This document shows, in pieces, positions 9,562-18,723 of a DNA stretch of 64,000 nucleotides (positions within the stretch are counted from its first letter, which is position 1; every line of letters starts with the position of its first letter). The position numbers were made by a program, and so were the translations under genes. The DNA lies in NCBI RefSeq assembly GCF_010681825.2, contig NZ_CP066776.1:3224001-3288000 (forward strand), given 5' to 3'. The notes beneath the pieces were generated by a model. It was not told the origin of the DNA. It worked only from the letters and a program-made list of their open reading frames with translations, and searched no databases. This stretch comes from Sulfuriroseicoccus oceanibius (lineage in GTDB: Bacteria; Verrucomicrobiota; Verrucomicrobiia; Verrucomicrobiales; SLCJ01).

Positions 9562-9583
9562 GCGATTCCTCTCCCAAGCACAC

Positions 9584-9621
9584 AAAAAGGCTCACGTGTC
9601 GTACGGCGCGTGGGCCTTTTT
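9584..9621 (+). terminator. intrinsic terminator after asd
   Basis: Hairpin AAAAAGGCTCACG / CGTGGGCCTTTTT with a short loop, ending in a T run; 22 bp past the asd stop codon. The A-run on the other side makes it potentially bidirectional. Confidence 0.85.
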
Positions 9622-9690
9622 GCGTCGTATCAGATAGGAACGCCCGGAACCAAAGCTCGCGAGGCGTGTCTCTTCAGCCTATCGATCATC

Positions 9691-9966
9691 ATGAAAACCA
9701 CCGCCATCCTACTTACCTCCTCACTGTTAGCCGCAGCCCCACTGGTTGCTGCCGACTCCGAACCAGCCACCACACAGAGCGCCGAGTCCGCGACCTCATG
9801 GGAATACAAACTGGTCCGCATCGCCTACCGTGGCGGCAACGAACGCGAGATCGCCGCCCTCAACAAAGAGCTCAACGAATCCGGTGCCGAAGGCTGGGAG
9901 TTGGTCAACACCGTGAAATCCGAGACCAATGACCAACTGCTATTAATCTTCAAACGCTCCAAGTGA
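9691..9966 (+). CDS. DUF4177-like small exported protein
   Basis: A 91-residue protein starting at the ATG at 9691 (MKTTAILLTSSLLAAAPLVAA), which begins a clean signal peptide; the upstream in-frame codons to 9610 overlap the asd terminator region. The mature part contains WEYKLVRI ... LNELNESGAEGWELV-type sequence (LNKELNESGAEGWELVN) and LLIFKR, the pattern of DUF4177, a small beta-alpha-beta domain of unknown function. Probably periplasmic. No operon partner. Confidence 0.8.
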   Translation: MKTTAILLTSSLLAAAPLVAADSEPATTQSAESATSWEYKLVRIAYRGGNEREIAALNKELNESGAEGWELVNTVKSETNDQLLLIFKRSK

Positions 9967-10008
9967 TCCCCAGGGGAACGTCGGCAAAACCACCTGCACC
10001 CGACGCCC

Positions 10009-10881
10009 CTACTTCCCTGCAAGCCGCTTGCGCGCAGCAGCAACCGCGGCCTCAATCACGCCCTCCTCTCCCTGAAGTTGGCTCAGCACTTCGGCGTCCG
10101 CAGGGCCACCGAGGCGACCGATCGCATAAACCGCAGCTTTGCGCAGAACAAGCGGCGTCTCATTCTCCGTCGCCAGCGCGCGCACCAAAGGCAGCACCCG
10201 AACGTCCCCGCTATCGACCGCCACATGGATCGCGGTCACCCTTGCCGCGGTGGAGGCCCGCTCCGACTCCGCCAACCGCAGTGCGCTATCGTCCGTCGGC
10301 CCGTCATTCTCACACCCCATCATCAACGCCGCCCCCGCCACCGGATCGAAGGGCTCCGCAGCCAGCCGGCTCATCATCGCATCGACCCGAGCTGCCAGCG
10401 AGCTATCGCCAACCCGATGGCGAACCATTCCCAAATGCTGCAGCGCGTAGACCCGCAGCACCTCGTCGTCGCTCGTTTCCACTATCCGCAGCAGCACGTC
10501 CACCATTGGTGCCACATCCGCCGTGGGATCCGCGCGCAACCAGTTGAGCCAATCGTTGACCCGCTCGTGCCACTCGCCCCGACTCAAGCCATCCGGCATC
10601 CCATTCCCGAGCAACTGGATCACCGCCGCTCGGTCATCGGCTGATAAGACCTCCCCGCCCCGCAGTGCGCGCACCACAAGCCCCCCCGCGAATGAGTGCG
10701 CCTCCCCACCTCCAGCATGGGTGACCTCATCCACCACAACGGCTGACGCCAACGCCCGCGGCTTACTCCGTTCCCCAGGCTCTACGACCAGTTCCGGTCC
10801 ATCCACGCACCGAGCCCCGTCATTTCCGCACCCCACCAGCCCCGCAAGCAACATCAACACGACACAACAACGAACACACAT
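10009..10881 (-). CDS. putative lipoprotein with HEAT-like repeats
   Basis: 290 residues starting MCVRCCVVLMLLAGLVGCGND; LVGC at residues 15-18 is a good lipobox, so a membrane-anchored lipoprotein is expected. The body is made of helical repeats; the C-terminal part reads as HEAT repeats (VLPLVRALATENETPLVLRKAAVYAIGRLGG, about 225-258), which usually mediate protein contacts. No catalytic motif seen. It converges with the DUF4177 gene, 42 bp away. Function unknown. Confidence 0.75.
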   Translation of the reverse strand: MCVRCCVVLMLLAGLVGCGNDGARCVDGPELVVEPGERSKPRALASAVVVDEVTHAGGGEAHSFAGGLVVRALRGGEVLSADDRAAVIQLLGNGMPDGLSRGEWHERVNDWLNWLRADPTADVAPMVDVLLRIVETSDDEVLRVYALQHLGMVRHRVGDSSLAARVDAMMSRLAAEPFDPVAGAALMMGCENDGPTDDSALRLAESERASTAARVTAIHVAVDSGDVRVLPLVRALATENETPLVLRKAAVYAIGRLGGPADAEVLSQLQGEEGVIEAAVAAARKRLAGK

Positions 10882-10934
10882 AACAACACAACGAAACCAA
10901 CACTCATTGCATTAGATCCTGGCTTTCCGCCACA

Positions 10935-11150
10935 CCCATCGCCCCGGACGGTGGGGACACCGTCACTCCACCGCGCCAGCGCACCAATGGAGGTTCGACG
11001 TCCCCGTCGACAGATAAGCTCACCGAGCGCAGCGAGCACACTCCACCTAACACACACGCCCTCTCCACTCGGACGGTGAGGACACCGTCACTCCACCGCG
11101 CCAGCGCACCATGGAGGCTCGACGTCCCCGTCGACTATCAACCGCTCGCG
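10935..11150. repeat. hairpin repeat family B (GACGGTG-AGGA-CACCGTC), two units
   Basis: Two units, starting near 10945 and 11076, each with GGACGGTGRGGACACCGTCACTCCACCGCGCCAG-type sequence (shown here in parts: GACGGTG, a 4-nt loop, CACCGTC) followed by a second hairpin GACGTCCCCGTC. The units lie just downstream of RAYT 2 and recur upstream of it (11890-12425) and as single hairpins at 24.47 and 26.71 kb. Confidence 0.8.
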
Positions 11151-11192
11151 CGCAGCGCGCATTTCTCATCTAGGGTTACACTCCCCCCCCCG

Positions 11193-11798
11193 CTAGCCCA
11201 CACTTAGCGCCAAAGGTCCCTCCCATAACGAATACTGCGACAATTCCAAACCCCGTGGATTTCGCCTGATATATCTTACAACCCGCTGAAAATGGGCTCT
11301 GTCGCGAATCATCCGATCAAAGTAATTCTTCTGCCAAATCGCACCTCGACCAATCCGATGGGACGAAGCCCCTTTCCACGCTTTGATCACCGTACCGATT
11401 TGCTCATGAGGAGAGAACACAAGATGCACGTGATTTGGCATGATCACCCAAGCGTGAAGTGCAGCGACAACGCCGTGTCCACGCATGAACACATCCTCAA
11501 GGATCGCGCGGACTTTTGGGTCTCTCAAACAACATTCGCCCAACCCTTGGTCCAACACACCATCCAACTTTTGATGGAAGAGCTCAAAATACTCTGAGGA
11601 CTCTGCCTGTGACCACGGCTGTGGATGATGTGCGACCCACTCGTCTCGCTCTCTCTTAATCGAACGTAGCAAGCTCTGTGGAATCGAATCGGCAAGCCGA
11701 AACGTTACAAACTGCATCACATCATCTTGCTGCCAGTGCGGAAGCTTCCCGGCCTCCGCCTTGTGGATCTCTTCATAAGGATTGAGATAGCGAGACAT
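11193..11798 (-). CDS. REP-associated tyrosine transposase (RAYT), long type
   Basis: 201 residues from the ATG at 11798 (MSRYLNPYEEIHKAEAG), a start typical of long RAYT proteins whose N-terminus reads LPHWQQDDVMQFVTFRLADS. The HUH motif is HVHL in IMPNHVHLVFSP (about 116-123) and the nucleophile is the Tyr of WQKNYFDRMIRD (about 158). The frame remains open upstream to 11876, but those residues lack family character. It is unlike RAYT 1 in sequence and length and is surrounded by another hairpin family (family B), so the two form separate RAYT-repeat pairs. Confidence 0.87.
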   Translation of the reverse strand: MSRYLNPYEEIHKAEAGKLPHWQQDDVMQFVTFRLADSIPQSLLRSIKRERDEWVAHHPQPWSQAESSEYFELFHQKLDGVLDQGLGECCLRDPKVRAILEDVFMRGHGVVAALHAWVIMPNHVHLVFSPHEQIGTVIKAWKGASSHRIGRGAIWQKNYFDRMIRDRAHFQRVVRYIRRNPRGLELSQYSLWEGPLALSVG

Positions 11799-11889
11799 GA
11801 GAAAGAAGCTAACCAACTCGAAGCATCCTAACAAGGAATCGCACATCCCGCGAGACGATGAGCCGCCAATCCCCACTCACCTCCTCCCC

Positions 11890-12425
11890 CGATACGGTGA
11901 GGAGTCTCCCATGCCCGAAATCGCCTCCGACGAGCGCAGCGAGCACACGCACTTCGCCGACATCCCCCGACGGTGAGGACACCGTCACTCCATTTTATCG
12001 ATCCACAAAACGGAAGTTCGACCCAACATCGGCGGGACTGGCGTCGGCACTAACGAACGCAGCCCCCCCGACACTGAAGACACCGTCACGCCCGTCAATG
12101 GAGGTTCGACGTCCCCGTCGACATCGCCCCGAACGAGCGCAGCGAGCACACGCACTTCGCAGCCATCCCCCCGACGGTGAGGACACCGTCACTTCATTGT
12201 ATCGCCCCACTAAACAAAAGCTCGCCTCAGCAGCGGCGGGATTGACGTCGGCACTAACGAGCGCAGCCGGCACACACATTCTTCAACTCCCCCCCGACAC
12301 TGGAGACACCGTCACGCCCGTCAATGGAGGTTCGACGTCCCCGTCGACATCAACTCGAACGAGCGCAGCGAGCACACGCACTTCGCAGCCATCCCCCGAC
12401 GGTGGGGACACCGTCACTCCATTAC
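11890..12425. repeat. tandem block of hairpin family B units (about 200-226 bp period)
   Basis: The marker GAGCACACGCACTTCG occurs at 11941, 12144 and 12370 (spacing 203 and 226 bp), each time followed by a GACGGTG/CACCGTC hairpin; alternate hairpins carry GACACTGRAGACACCGTCACG and the GACGTCCCCGTC hairpin. The block fills the gap between RAYT 2 and the gspD terminator. I see no gene in it; long open frames are a by-product of the repeated GC-rich sequence. Confidence 0.8.
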
Positions 12426-12435
12426 ACCTCCCCTA

Positions 12436-12471
12436 CAAACAGAAACAGGGAGAGCCGAAGCACTCCCTGTT
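12436..12471 (-). terminator. intrinsic terminator after gspD
   Basis: Minus-strand hairpin AACAGGGAG ... CTCCCTGTT with a 10-nt loop (12444-12471), followed by TCTGTTTG. Located 25 bp after the gspD stop, at the end of the whole gsp operon. Confidence 0.7.
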
Positions 12472-12495
12472 CTAAAACGTTCGCTGTGTCTCTGC

Positions 12496-14865
12496 TTAGT
12501 CGAAGAGCACTTTGTTGATCTTCTCCTTCACTGGGATTGCACGGCGCACTTCCGGATCGGGATCGTCATTCACTTGTCCCTCCCAGATCGGCAGCGGCTC
12601 CTCCTTGGTTTGAGCGCGTGGATCAACGAATCTCAGGATCTCCTCCTTGCCCGGGCCGCGATCAGTTTCCGCCAGGTTAGCGGCGTCGAGGTCTTCCTGG
12701 CTGTCGATAATCCGCGGCTGAATGAAGAACATCAGCTCCTCGCGGCGCACGTCGGTACGCGTGGTGGAGAACAAATACTTCACCAGCGGGATGCTCTTGA
12801 GCACCGGCACGCCCGAACGGGTCTTCTGTTCCGATTCGGTGATCAAGCCCCCGAGCAACACAGACTGACCGTCTTCGACCGTCACCGTGGTGACCAGCTC
12901 CTGGGTGGCAATGGTCGGGATATCGTTACCGCCCACGTTCGTGCTTCCGGAGATGTTATCGTTCACCTGGTAGATCTGCAGACGCACCTGGTTGTCCGAG
13001 TTGATCAACGGTACGACCTCCAAGCGCAGCACCACATCGCGGTACTGGATGTTCGAGGTCACCGCGCCATCGTTCACGCCGCTGTTGATCGACGTCAGAG
13101 TCGAGGTCGGAACCGCAATACGCTGACCGGACTGGATCACCGCGGTCTGGTTGTTGGCGGTGTAGACCACCGGGCGCGAGAGCACCTTGAACTTCCCGGT
13201 GTTCTCAAGGAAGCGCACGTAGGTGCTGAGACTTCCGGCAAACCGTCCGTAGAGCGACAACCCCGCGGCATCAGGGAAATTCGCAATGTCCGTCAACGTG
13301 TCTGTATCCACGATCCCGGCGCCCGAGTTCGTGCGCATCTGCCCGGCCACATTGATCTCCGGGTTCCCGTTCACATTCTCCAACGTACGCAGTGCATCCA
13401 CTCCGTACTCCAATTGGTTGCCCAGCGTCATCTGTCCGACAATCGTTGCCAGATAGATCTGACGTGGACGGATGTCCAACTGATCCATCAACCGCTCGGC
13501 AAGTTCGATCGTCTCCGGCGGGCCCGAGACAATCAACGCATTGCGCTCGTTGTCCGAGATCAGCAAAGTCTTGCCAACCACAATCGAAGTCGCACCGACA
13601 GGCACCGGCACATCATTCGAGCCGAGGCTGATCGACCCACGGTTGCCACCGGTTCCACCGGAACCAAGACCACTGCCGCCACCAATTCCTCCTGTCTGGC
13701 TGCGCCCGCCGGCATTACTCCCCATGCCTGCACCGCGGCTACCAGAGCTTTGAGACCCGGCAGATCCCTGCTCGGCGGTTTCACCGGTCTCTCGGGAAAT
13801 CGCGTCGGCAATCAACGGCAACACATTGGAGGCGCTGATGTGGTTCAACTGTCGCTGCAAGAACGTGCGAGCTTTGTTTGGTGCGTCAAACTCCGCCACC
13901 AACGACTCGACATACGCCACATCCACCGGGCGGGCCATCACCAGGATGCGGTTGGTGCGCGCATCCGGAATCACCTTGATCGGAGGTGCCACACCCACCG
14001 GGTTGGTCACAATATTCGACTGCGGCTGCTGGGGACGCCCGCGCCGCCCACGACGATCCCTTGGGTCGGGCTGTTGTTGGTTCATCTGCCGCCCCGAAAC
14101 AGACGCCGCTTTGGTCACCGAGTTCTGCTCACCCAGTACCTCCTGCAACAACTCCGCCACCCGCTCGGCATCCGCGCGCTCCAACTGAATGAACTTGCGG
14201 TCAATCTGTGCCGACGGCTTGTCAATGTTCTCACGGATCACCTGAAAGCGCCGGATCAACGACACATTCTCCGTTATCACCAACGCCCCGGAGTTTGGCA
14301 CCACCGCCATCGTTCCGTACGAGTGCAACTGCCCACTCGCCTGAAACACCTGCATCGCCTCTTCCGCGGTGATGTGGTTGAAGTTCATGATGTAGGTGAT
14401 CACCTCATCGGTCTTCGGCAAAGGCATCTGGTCATTATAAACCGCAGCCCCCTCACCTGCGGGGTTCTTCCCCCCTACGGCGATCAGCTTGAGTGTCCCC
14501 TGGCGGCTGGTCGGGATGAACGCGTAGCCGTTCATCAGCAACGTCTCTTCGATAAACGCGACGGCCTCCGACTTCTTCACCGGACCGGCCAACACGATGC
14601 GCACATTGTTATCCGCAATGTCCGTATCCAGGATCACCCGGTTGCCGGTGTACTTCTGATAGATGGGAAGCACCACACGGATGATACTTGCGTTCGGGAA
14701 CATAATCCCGTCCTGCAGAACTTCTTCCTCCTCCACCTGCCCCGCGGCCGGAGCCACTTGCGCATGCACCTCGTTCAGGCCGGAGGATGCCAGCATCCCA
14801 AGCGCCAAACAGGCAACGGTCACTCTCGTCAGGCGGGACGGGTTGAATCGGTTCAATATCATCAT
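12496..14865 (-). CDS. gspD: type II secretion system secretin GspD
   Basis: Outer-membrane secretin, the channel through which folded exoproteins leave. From the ATG at 14865 (MMILNRFNPSRLTRV) the protein is 789 residues with a signal peptide ending near residue 35. N0/N1-type domains follow (MNFHITAEEAMQVF near 160-175, then IIPDARTNRILVMA near 285), a Gly/Ser-rich linker (about 370-425), N3 (ISDNERNALIVSG), and the secretin core ending with SGVPVLKSIPLVKYLF and ELMFFIQPRII, the conserved secretin signature. The frame extends upstream to 14976 but the extra residues are not signal-like. Last gene of the operon; a terminator follows. Confidence 0.95.
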   Translation of the reverse strand: MMILNRFNPSRLTRVTVACLALGMLASSGLNEVHAQVAPAAGQVEEEEVLQDGIMFPNASIIRVVLPIYQKYTGNRVILDTDIADNNVRIVLAGPVKKSEAVAFIEETLLMNGYAFIPTSRQGTLKLIAVGGKNPAGEGAAVYNDQMPLPKTDEVITYIMNFNHITAEEAMQVFQASGQLHSYGTMAVVPNSGALVITENVSLIRRFQVIRENIDKPSAQIDRKFIQLERADAERVAELLQEVLGEQNSVTKAASVSGRQMNQQQPDPRDRRGRRGRPQQPQSNIVTNPVGVAPPIKVIPDARTNRILVMARPVDVAYVESLVAEFDAPNKARTFLQRQLNHISASNVLPLIADAISRETGETAEQGSAGSQSSGSRGAGMGSNAGGRSQTGGIGGGSGLGSGGTGGNRGSISLGSNDVPVPVGATSIVVGKTLLISDNERNALIVSGPPETIELAERLMDQLDIRPRQIYLATIVGQMTLGNQLEYGVDALRTLENVNGNPEINVAGQMRTNSGAGIVDTDTLTDIANFPDAAGLSLYGRFAGSLSTYVRFLENTGKFKVLSRPVVYTANNQTAVIQSGQRIAVPTSTLTSINSGVNDGAVTSNIQYRDVVLRLEVVPLINSDNQVRLQIYQVNDNISGSTNVGGNDIPTIATQELVTTVTVEDGQSVLLGGLITESEQKTRSGVPVLKSIPLVKYLFSTTRTDVRREELMFFIQPRIIDSQEDLDAANLAETDRGPGKEEILRFVDPRAQTKEEPLPIWEGQVNDDPDPEVRRAIPVKEKINKVLFD

Positions 14866-14988
14866 GATGGTCAATGGGTTGAGCGCCGCAGCAATCTGCC
14901 ACGCGTCATAGCGTAAATCGGTGGTCGGGTCGAGCCAGCAATCGCCAGCGGAATCTCCCGCCGGCAATCTAGTCACGCCCCGTAAAGG

Positions 14989-15561
14989 TTAATCGTTTGG
15001 TTGGTCTTCCTCGACCTCGGGAACGTCAGCGACCTCCGCCTCCAACGGTTTGTAGTAAAGCCGCATCTCCACATCCGCGACGATCTGGCTTTGTTCTTTC
15101 TTATCGGGCTGCACGCGCAACGCACGTACGACCTGCAGACGCTCAGGGTCATGAAACGCCATCAGGCTCTGGTAAATGTTTTCTTCGGTATCGGTAATGG
15201 TTGCAGTCATCCGCGCCTGCTCGAACCCACTTTCCGAAATCACGTCGAGAAACTTCACATCATCCAACCGCACCCCGCCGCGGCTCGCCGCTTCCTGCGC
15301 TCGGTTGAGCAGCATCGAGGACGCATTGGCCAGTGTCATCGACGGAACGTTGCGCTCCTTGAGCCATTCGCGCACGGCCACCACCTCGGCCCGCCACACT
15401 TTGAGATACTGCTCATCACGGTCCTTCCGCATCCCAGCCTCCTCGATGCGCTGCTTCGCTTTCGCCTTTTCCTCATCCGCCCACGACCACACCAACCACG
15501 TCGCAATCCCCATCCCTATCAGGATAGTCAGTATCAACAGTCGGCTCTCTCGTGCGGTCAT
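14989..15561 (-). CDS. gspM: GspM/PilO-like type II secretion assembly protein
   Basis: 190 residues with one N-terminal membrane helix (LLILTILIGMGIATWLVWSW, about 7-26), a coiled-coil-like charged stretch (27-60) and a ferredoxin-like C-terminal domain. This is the bitopic layout of GspM/PilO, which pairs with GspL and supports the inner-membrane platform. Sequence similarity alone is weak; the call rests on topology, size and position between gspL and gspD. Confidence 0.7.
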   Translation of the reverse strand: MTARESRLLILTILIGMGIATWLVWSWADEEKAKAKQRIEEAGMRKDRDEQYLKVWRAEVVAVREWLKERNVPSMTLANASSMLLNRAQEAASRGGVRLDDVKFLDVISESGFEQARMTATITDTEENIYQSLMAFHDPERLQVVRALRVQPDKKEQSQIVADVEMRLYYKPLEAEVADVPEVEEDQPND

Positions 15562-15600
15562 GAAGGGTATCAGGCTGGAAAATAAATTGGTCGCGCAGAA

Positions 15601-16902
15601 TCAGATCTGCGGAGCAGGTTCGGCGTCGGTCACCGGGATCGTGTAGGTTCCTTTGAAACTAAAGGTCGCCGTGTTGTCGCGCGTGTTCGTCGGGTTCGGC
15701 GTCTCCCATTCGTAATCGACGAACTGACGCGATGCCCGCAGGTTCTCGCCGAAGCGGATCGCCTCATCAGGGCGCGCCGCGGTGCCTTTGATCGACAGGT
15801 TGCGCGCGGCATCCAAACGAAAGTCAGTAAAACGCACCGTGGCCGCCGGCTTCAGCGCATCTACCTGCAGCAGCACATAGGGCGGGAACGCCTGCTCGCT
15901 CAACACAAAGTCCACGCCCCGGATCTTGCTCTCGGCTTCTTTCAACGCCTGAACCTCCGGTGCATTCACTGCGGCAGCCTCCTCGGCAGCATCGGCATCA
16001 GCCCGCAGCGCGTAGACCGAGAAAACCGTGAACCCCAACACACCAAGCCAGGCAACCGCCGCCACTGCGCCGATCCCCGCCAAGCGCTTACGCATGAGGC
16101 GGCTCTGCGCCTCCGCCGCCATTCCAGGCGTCGCCAATGCCGGCAGGCCAGCCACCGAAAACGATGCCTCCAGTGAGCGCTCGTCGGTCAATTTACAAGC
16201 CAAGCCCAAGGCTTCGGCAATCGGCGCCATCACCGACTCATATTCCTCACGCTCGTCAGCGCCCACCTCGATCACCAACGACTTCAAAAACCTCACACCA
16301 TCCACCCCGGCCATCCGCAATGACATCAACACACCGGACAATTCCCGCGCTCCGTTCACCGCGGCAAACTCACCACTGCCACATCGCTGGTAGTAAACAG
16401 GAGCCGCCCCGACGGTCACGACCATCACCCAGCTCCCCAACTCACGCCGCAGCGTGATCGCGTCTGGTTGGTAGATCAACGCCTCGGTAGGCGACACCAC
16501 GCACGACGGCGTTACCGCCAGGCTATCCACCCAATCCACTCCATCGCGGGTCAGCGCACTGATCACCGCCACCTCGCTCTTCGGCATGGGATTGACGGAA
16601 AACAATTCTACCCCGTCGGCTTCGGCATCCTCGATAATGCCGTCCCCTTCCAGGCGCAGCGCCGCCATTTCTCTCAACGACTCGTCGTCACCCGCACCTC
16701 CCGGCACCTGCATTGGCACCGTCACCCAGCTGGCGACCGACGGCATCACCGCCGCACCACCGCCAGCCGACCATCCGCGAGCTTCCGCCGCGGAAAGTTC
16801 ACGGGTTCGCTGCGCCCCCCGATCACTAACACGCCACAACTCCCAGGACTGAGATCCTGGGAAAAGCAACCAGCGGCAGGTGTCAGGGGATTTCATCATC
16901 AT
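15601..16902 (-). CDS. gspL: GspL-like type II secretion protein (actin-like/PilM-PilN organisation)
   Basis: 433 residues. The first 260 or so residues are a degenerate actin-like cytoplasmic domain (VISALTRDGVDWVDSL, SWVMVVTVGAAPVYYQR), followed by a basic stretch and one membrane helix (LAGIGAVAAVAWLGVLGFTVF, about 281-302), a short coiled coil and a periplasmic ferredoxin-like domain. That is the GspL layout; it recruits the GspE ATPase and contacts GspM. Position between gspK and gspM supports it. The frame begins MMMKSPD and the first of these codons is taken. Confidence 0.75.
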   Translation of the reverse strand: MMMKSPDTCRWLLFPGSQSWELWRVSDRGAQRTRELSAAEARGWSAGGGAAVMPSVASWVTVPMQVPGGAGDDESLREMAALRLEGDGIIEDAEADGVELFSVNPMPKSEVAVISALTRDGVDWVDSLAVTPSCVVSPTEALIYQPDAITLRRELGSWVMVVTVGAAPVYYQRCGSGEFAAVNGARELSGVLMSLRMAGVDGVRFLKSLVIEVGADEREEYESVMAPIAEALGLACKLTDERSLEASFSVAGLPALATPGMAAEAQSRLMRKRLAGIGAVAAVAWLGVLGFTVFSVYALRADADAAEEAAAVNAPEVQALKEAESKIRGVDFVLSEQAFPPYVLLQVDALKPAATVRFTDFRLDAARNLSIKGTAARPDEAIRFGENLRASRQFVDYEWETPNPTNTRDNTATFSFKGTYTIPVTDAEPAPQI

Positions 16903-16957
16903 TTGGATCGCACCGTAGAGAATATCAGGGGTCTGGGCAACCCCGGCAAACCATCGA

Positions 16958-17869
16958 TTAGTCGGAAAGTTCCGCTAAAACCGTCGTCCGGCCAGGATCT
17001 TGTCTAGCCACCACTGTAATTGTGCGCTGCACATTGCCGGAGGCCCCCGTGCTGGTCACCCTCAGCACACTGCCGCGCAGCGAAAAACGCCGCACCACCA
17101 TCTCGAGCGGCAACTCGGACGCACCAACCGTCGCCACCGCCGCGGGCACGGTCCCAAATTGCAAATCATCCTCGGTCCCTGCAATCCCGTCCTCGCCATT
17201 GCGCTCGCTGACAAAGGTCGTCGCATCCTTCATGTTGAACCCACCCACCGCGGCAATCATCTCGGGTGGAGCCTCTGCTATGTTCACCAGCTCGCCTGCA
17301 TAGACGCTGAACCAATTGCGCCAGTCCGGCCGCACCGCCGCCACCGCGTCCATCCCCATCACCGCCGCCATTTCGTTCAAGTCGGCAAACGGTCGGTTCA
17401 ATGGCTGCCCTACTCTACCAATAGCCTCGTATTGTTCGGCCTCGGCTCCACTGAGCCCGGGCAAATCATCACCGTCGATCCAGTCACGCATCGCATCCAC
17501 CACCGACTGCGCCGCATCCTCCTCAAGCCCCCACGCCATGAACAAATCCATCAGCAACGTGTCGTCCCCACGCTGCAGCACGGCATTCGGATTGATCCGC
17601 ACATCCTCGGACTCCATGACCACATTCCATTCCTCCGTGCGCAAAATACTTTCCTCGCGGCGCATCTCCGGATGCAGCGCCAGCGCCACGCCCTTCCACG
17701 CATTCGCCGTCGCGGTCACCTGACCGACCCGCACCACCATCCCGCGCTGTGACACGCTGAGCATCTTGGCGGCGGTCACCACAATCACCGCCAAAACCAT
17801 CATCAACCAGAAAACCGCCATCAACGCACTGCCGCGCTGACGTGCATGAAGCATCCCATTCGCTCTCAT
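16958..17869 (-). CDS. gspK: type II secretion minor pseudopilin GspK
   Basis: 303 residues. The prepilin-like N-terminus is RQRGSALMAVFWLMMVLAVIV; as is usual for GspK, the +5 position lacks the glutamate found in other pseudopilins. The large alpha-domain insertion contains DWIDGDD and SGAEAEQYEAIG (about 135-160) and helix-hairpin-helix-like NPxDxNEMAAVMGM and VNIAEAPPEMIAAV, all standard GspK signatures. It forms the tip of the pseudopilus with GspI and GspJ. The start overlaps the gspJ stop by 4 bp, implying translational coupling. Confidence 0.93.
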   Translation of the reverse strand: MRANGMLHARQRGSALMAVFWLMMVLAVIVVTAAKMLSVSQRGMVVRVGQVTATANAWKGVALALHPEMRREESILRTEEWNVVMESEDVRINPNAVLQRGDDTLLMDLFMAWGLEEDAAQSVVDAMRDWIDGDDLPGLSGAEAEQYEAIGRVGQPLNRPFADLNEMAAVMGMDAVAAVRPDWRNWFSVYAGELVNIAEAPPEMIAAVGGFNMKDATTFVSERNGEDGIAGTEDDLQFGTVPAAVATVGASELPLEMVVRRFSLRGSVLRVTSTGASGNVQRTITVVARQDPGRTTVLAELSD

Positions 17870-18723
17870 CGCCCCCCTCCTCTCATTCCACCCACAGCCG
17901 ACCCACGCCGACGCTGGTCCACCGCACCCTGCCCCGGAGGCCGTGCATCCACTTCGATTGGCCGCCCACCGCCACCAGAGCCACCGCCTTGATTGTTCCC
18001 TCCAGCAGGACCTCCGCCTGAATTATTGCCACCTCCCTGGCCACCGCCATTGCTTCCTCCACCGGTCGGGATCCCGCCCTGTTCGTCGGCCTGCCACATC
18101 GGATGCCTGAACGTCCAGCTGGTGGCGTGGCCATCCGCGGCAATCATGTCCAACCGCAGCGCCGCCGGCTGAACCCGCGCATCGTTCAGCTCCAACGGCA
18201 CCCATTCCTCTTCCTCGCGCATCAAAATCCACCACTGGGCCGAACTGAGCCCGCCCACCAAATCGATCGCCGCCACCGCATCGCCCGCATCAGGCAATGC
18301 CGGATCCTCCAGCCACGAGAGATCCTCGTCGGTCTTGTAATAGTATTCCAACCGCAACGTCACCGCACCATCCACCACCACCGGCCTGAACAGATAACGG
18401 TTCACAGACATGCCGTAGCCGCCCAGCGGAAACAACCCGAACGCATCCTCAATCCCGAGCAAATAACCACCATCAGCACCCGACTCAATCGACACATAAC
18501 TCGCCGCCTGCGGCATACCCTCCAAGTTGTCCCGCAAAACCTGCTCCAACACCGTGGAGCGCATCTCCTCGATCTCCGCTTCCCCAATCGCCGACGACAA
18601 CCGCATCGTCGCCAACGAAACCCCGACCACGCCGACAATCACCAGAATCGCCACCGCCATGCCGAGCAACACCTCAAGCAAAGTAAAGCCCGCACGCCCA
18701 CGTTGAGCCGCAGCAGCTTTCAT
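17866..18723 (-). CDS. gspJ: type II secretion minor pseudopilin GspJ with Gly-rich tail
   Basis: 285 residues from the ATG at 18723 (MKAAAAQRGRAGFTLLEVLL), with the prepilin cleavage motif G/FTLLE. The body has the GspJ-like pattern WxLMREEEEWVPLELNDAR and WTFRHPMW. Unusually, about 40 residues near the C-terminus (about 215-260) are almost only Gly, Asn, Ser and Pro. Overlaps gspI (18720-18723) and gspK (17866-17869) by 4 bp each. The open frame reaches 18792 upstream, inside gspI, and is not used. Confidence 0.88.
   Translation of the reverse strand: MKAAAAQRGRAGFTLLEVLLGMAVAILVIVGVVGVSLATMRLSSAIGEAEIEEMRSTVLEQVLRDNLEGMPQAASYVSIESGADGGYLLGIEDAFGLFPLGGYGMSVNRYLFRPVVVDGAVTLRLEYYYKTDEDLSWLEDPALPDAGDAVAAIDLVGGLSSAQWWILMREEEEWVPLELNDARVQPAALRLDMIAADGHATSWTFRHPMWQADEQGGIPTGGGSNGGGQGGGNNSGGGPAGGNNQGGGSGGGGRPIEVDARPPGQGAVDQRRRGSAVGGMRGGGR

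Noticed and set aside
12574-14916. 780-codon plus-strand frame antisense to gspD
   Set aside because: Same reason: His/Arg-rich shadow of a clear secretin.
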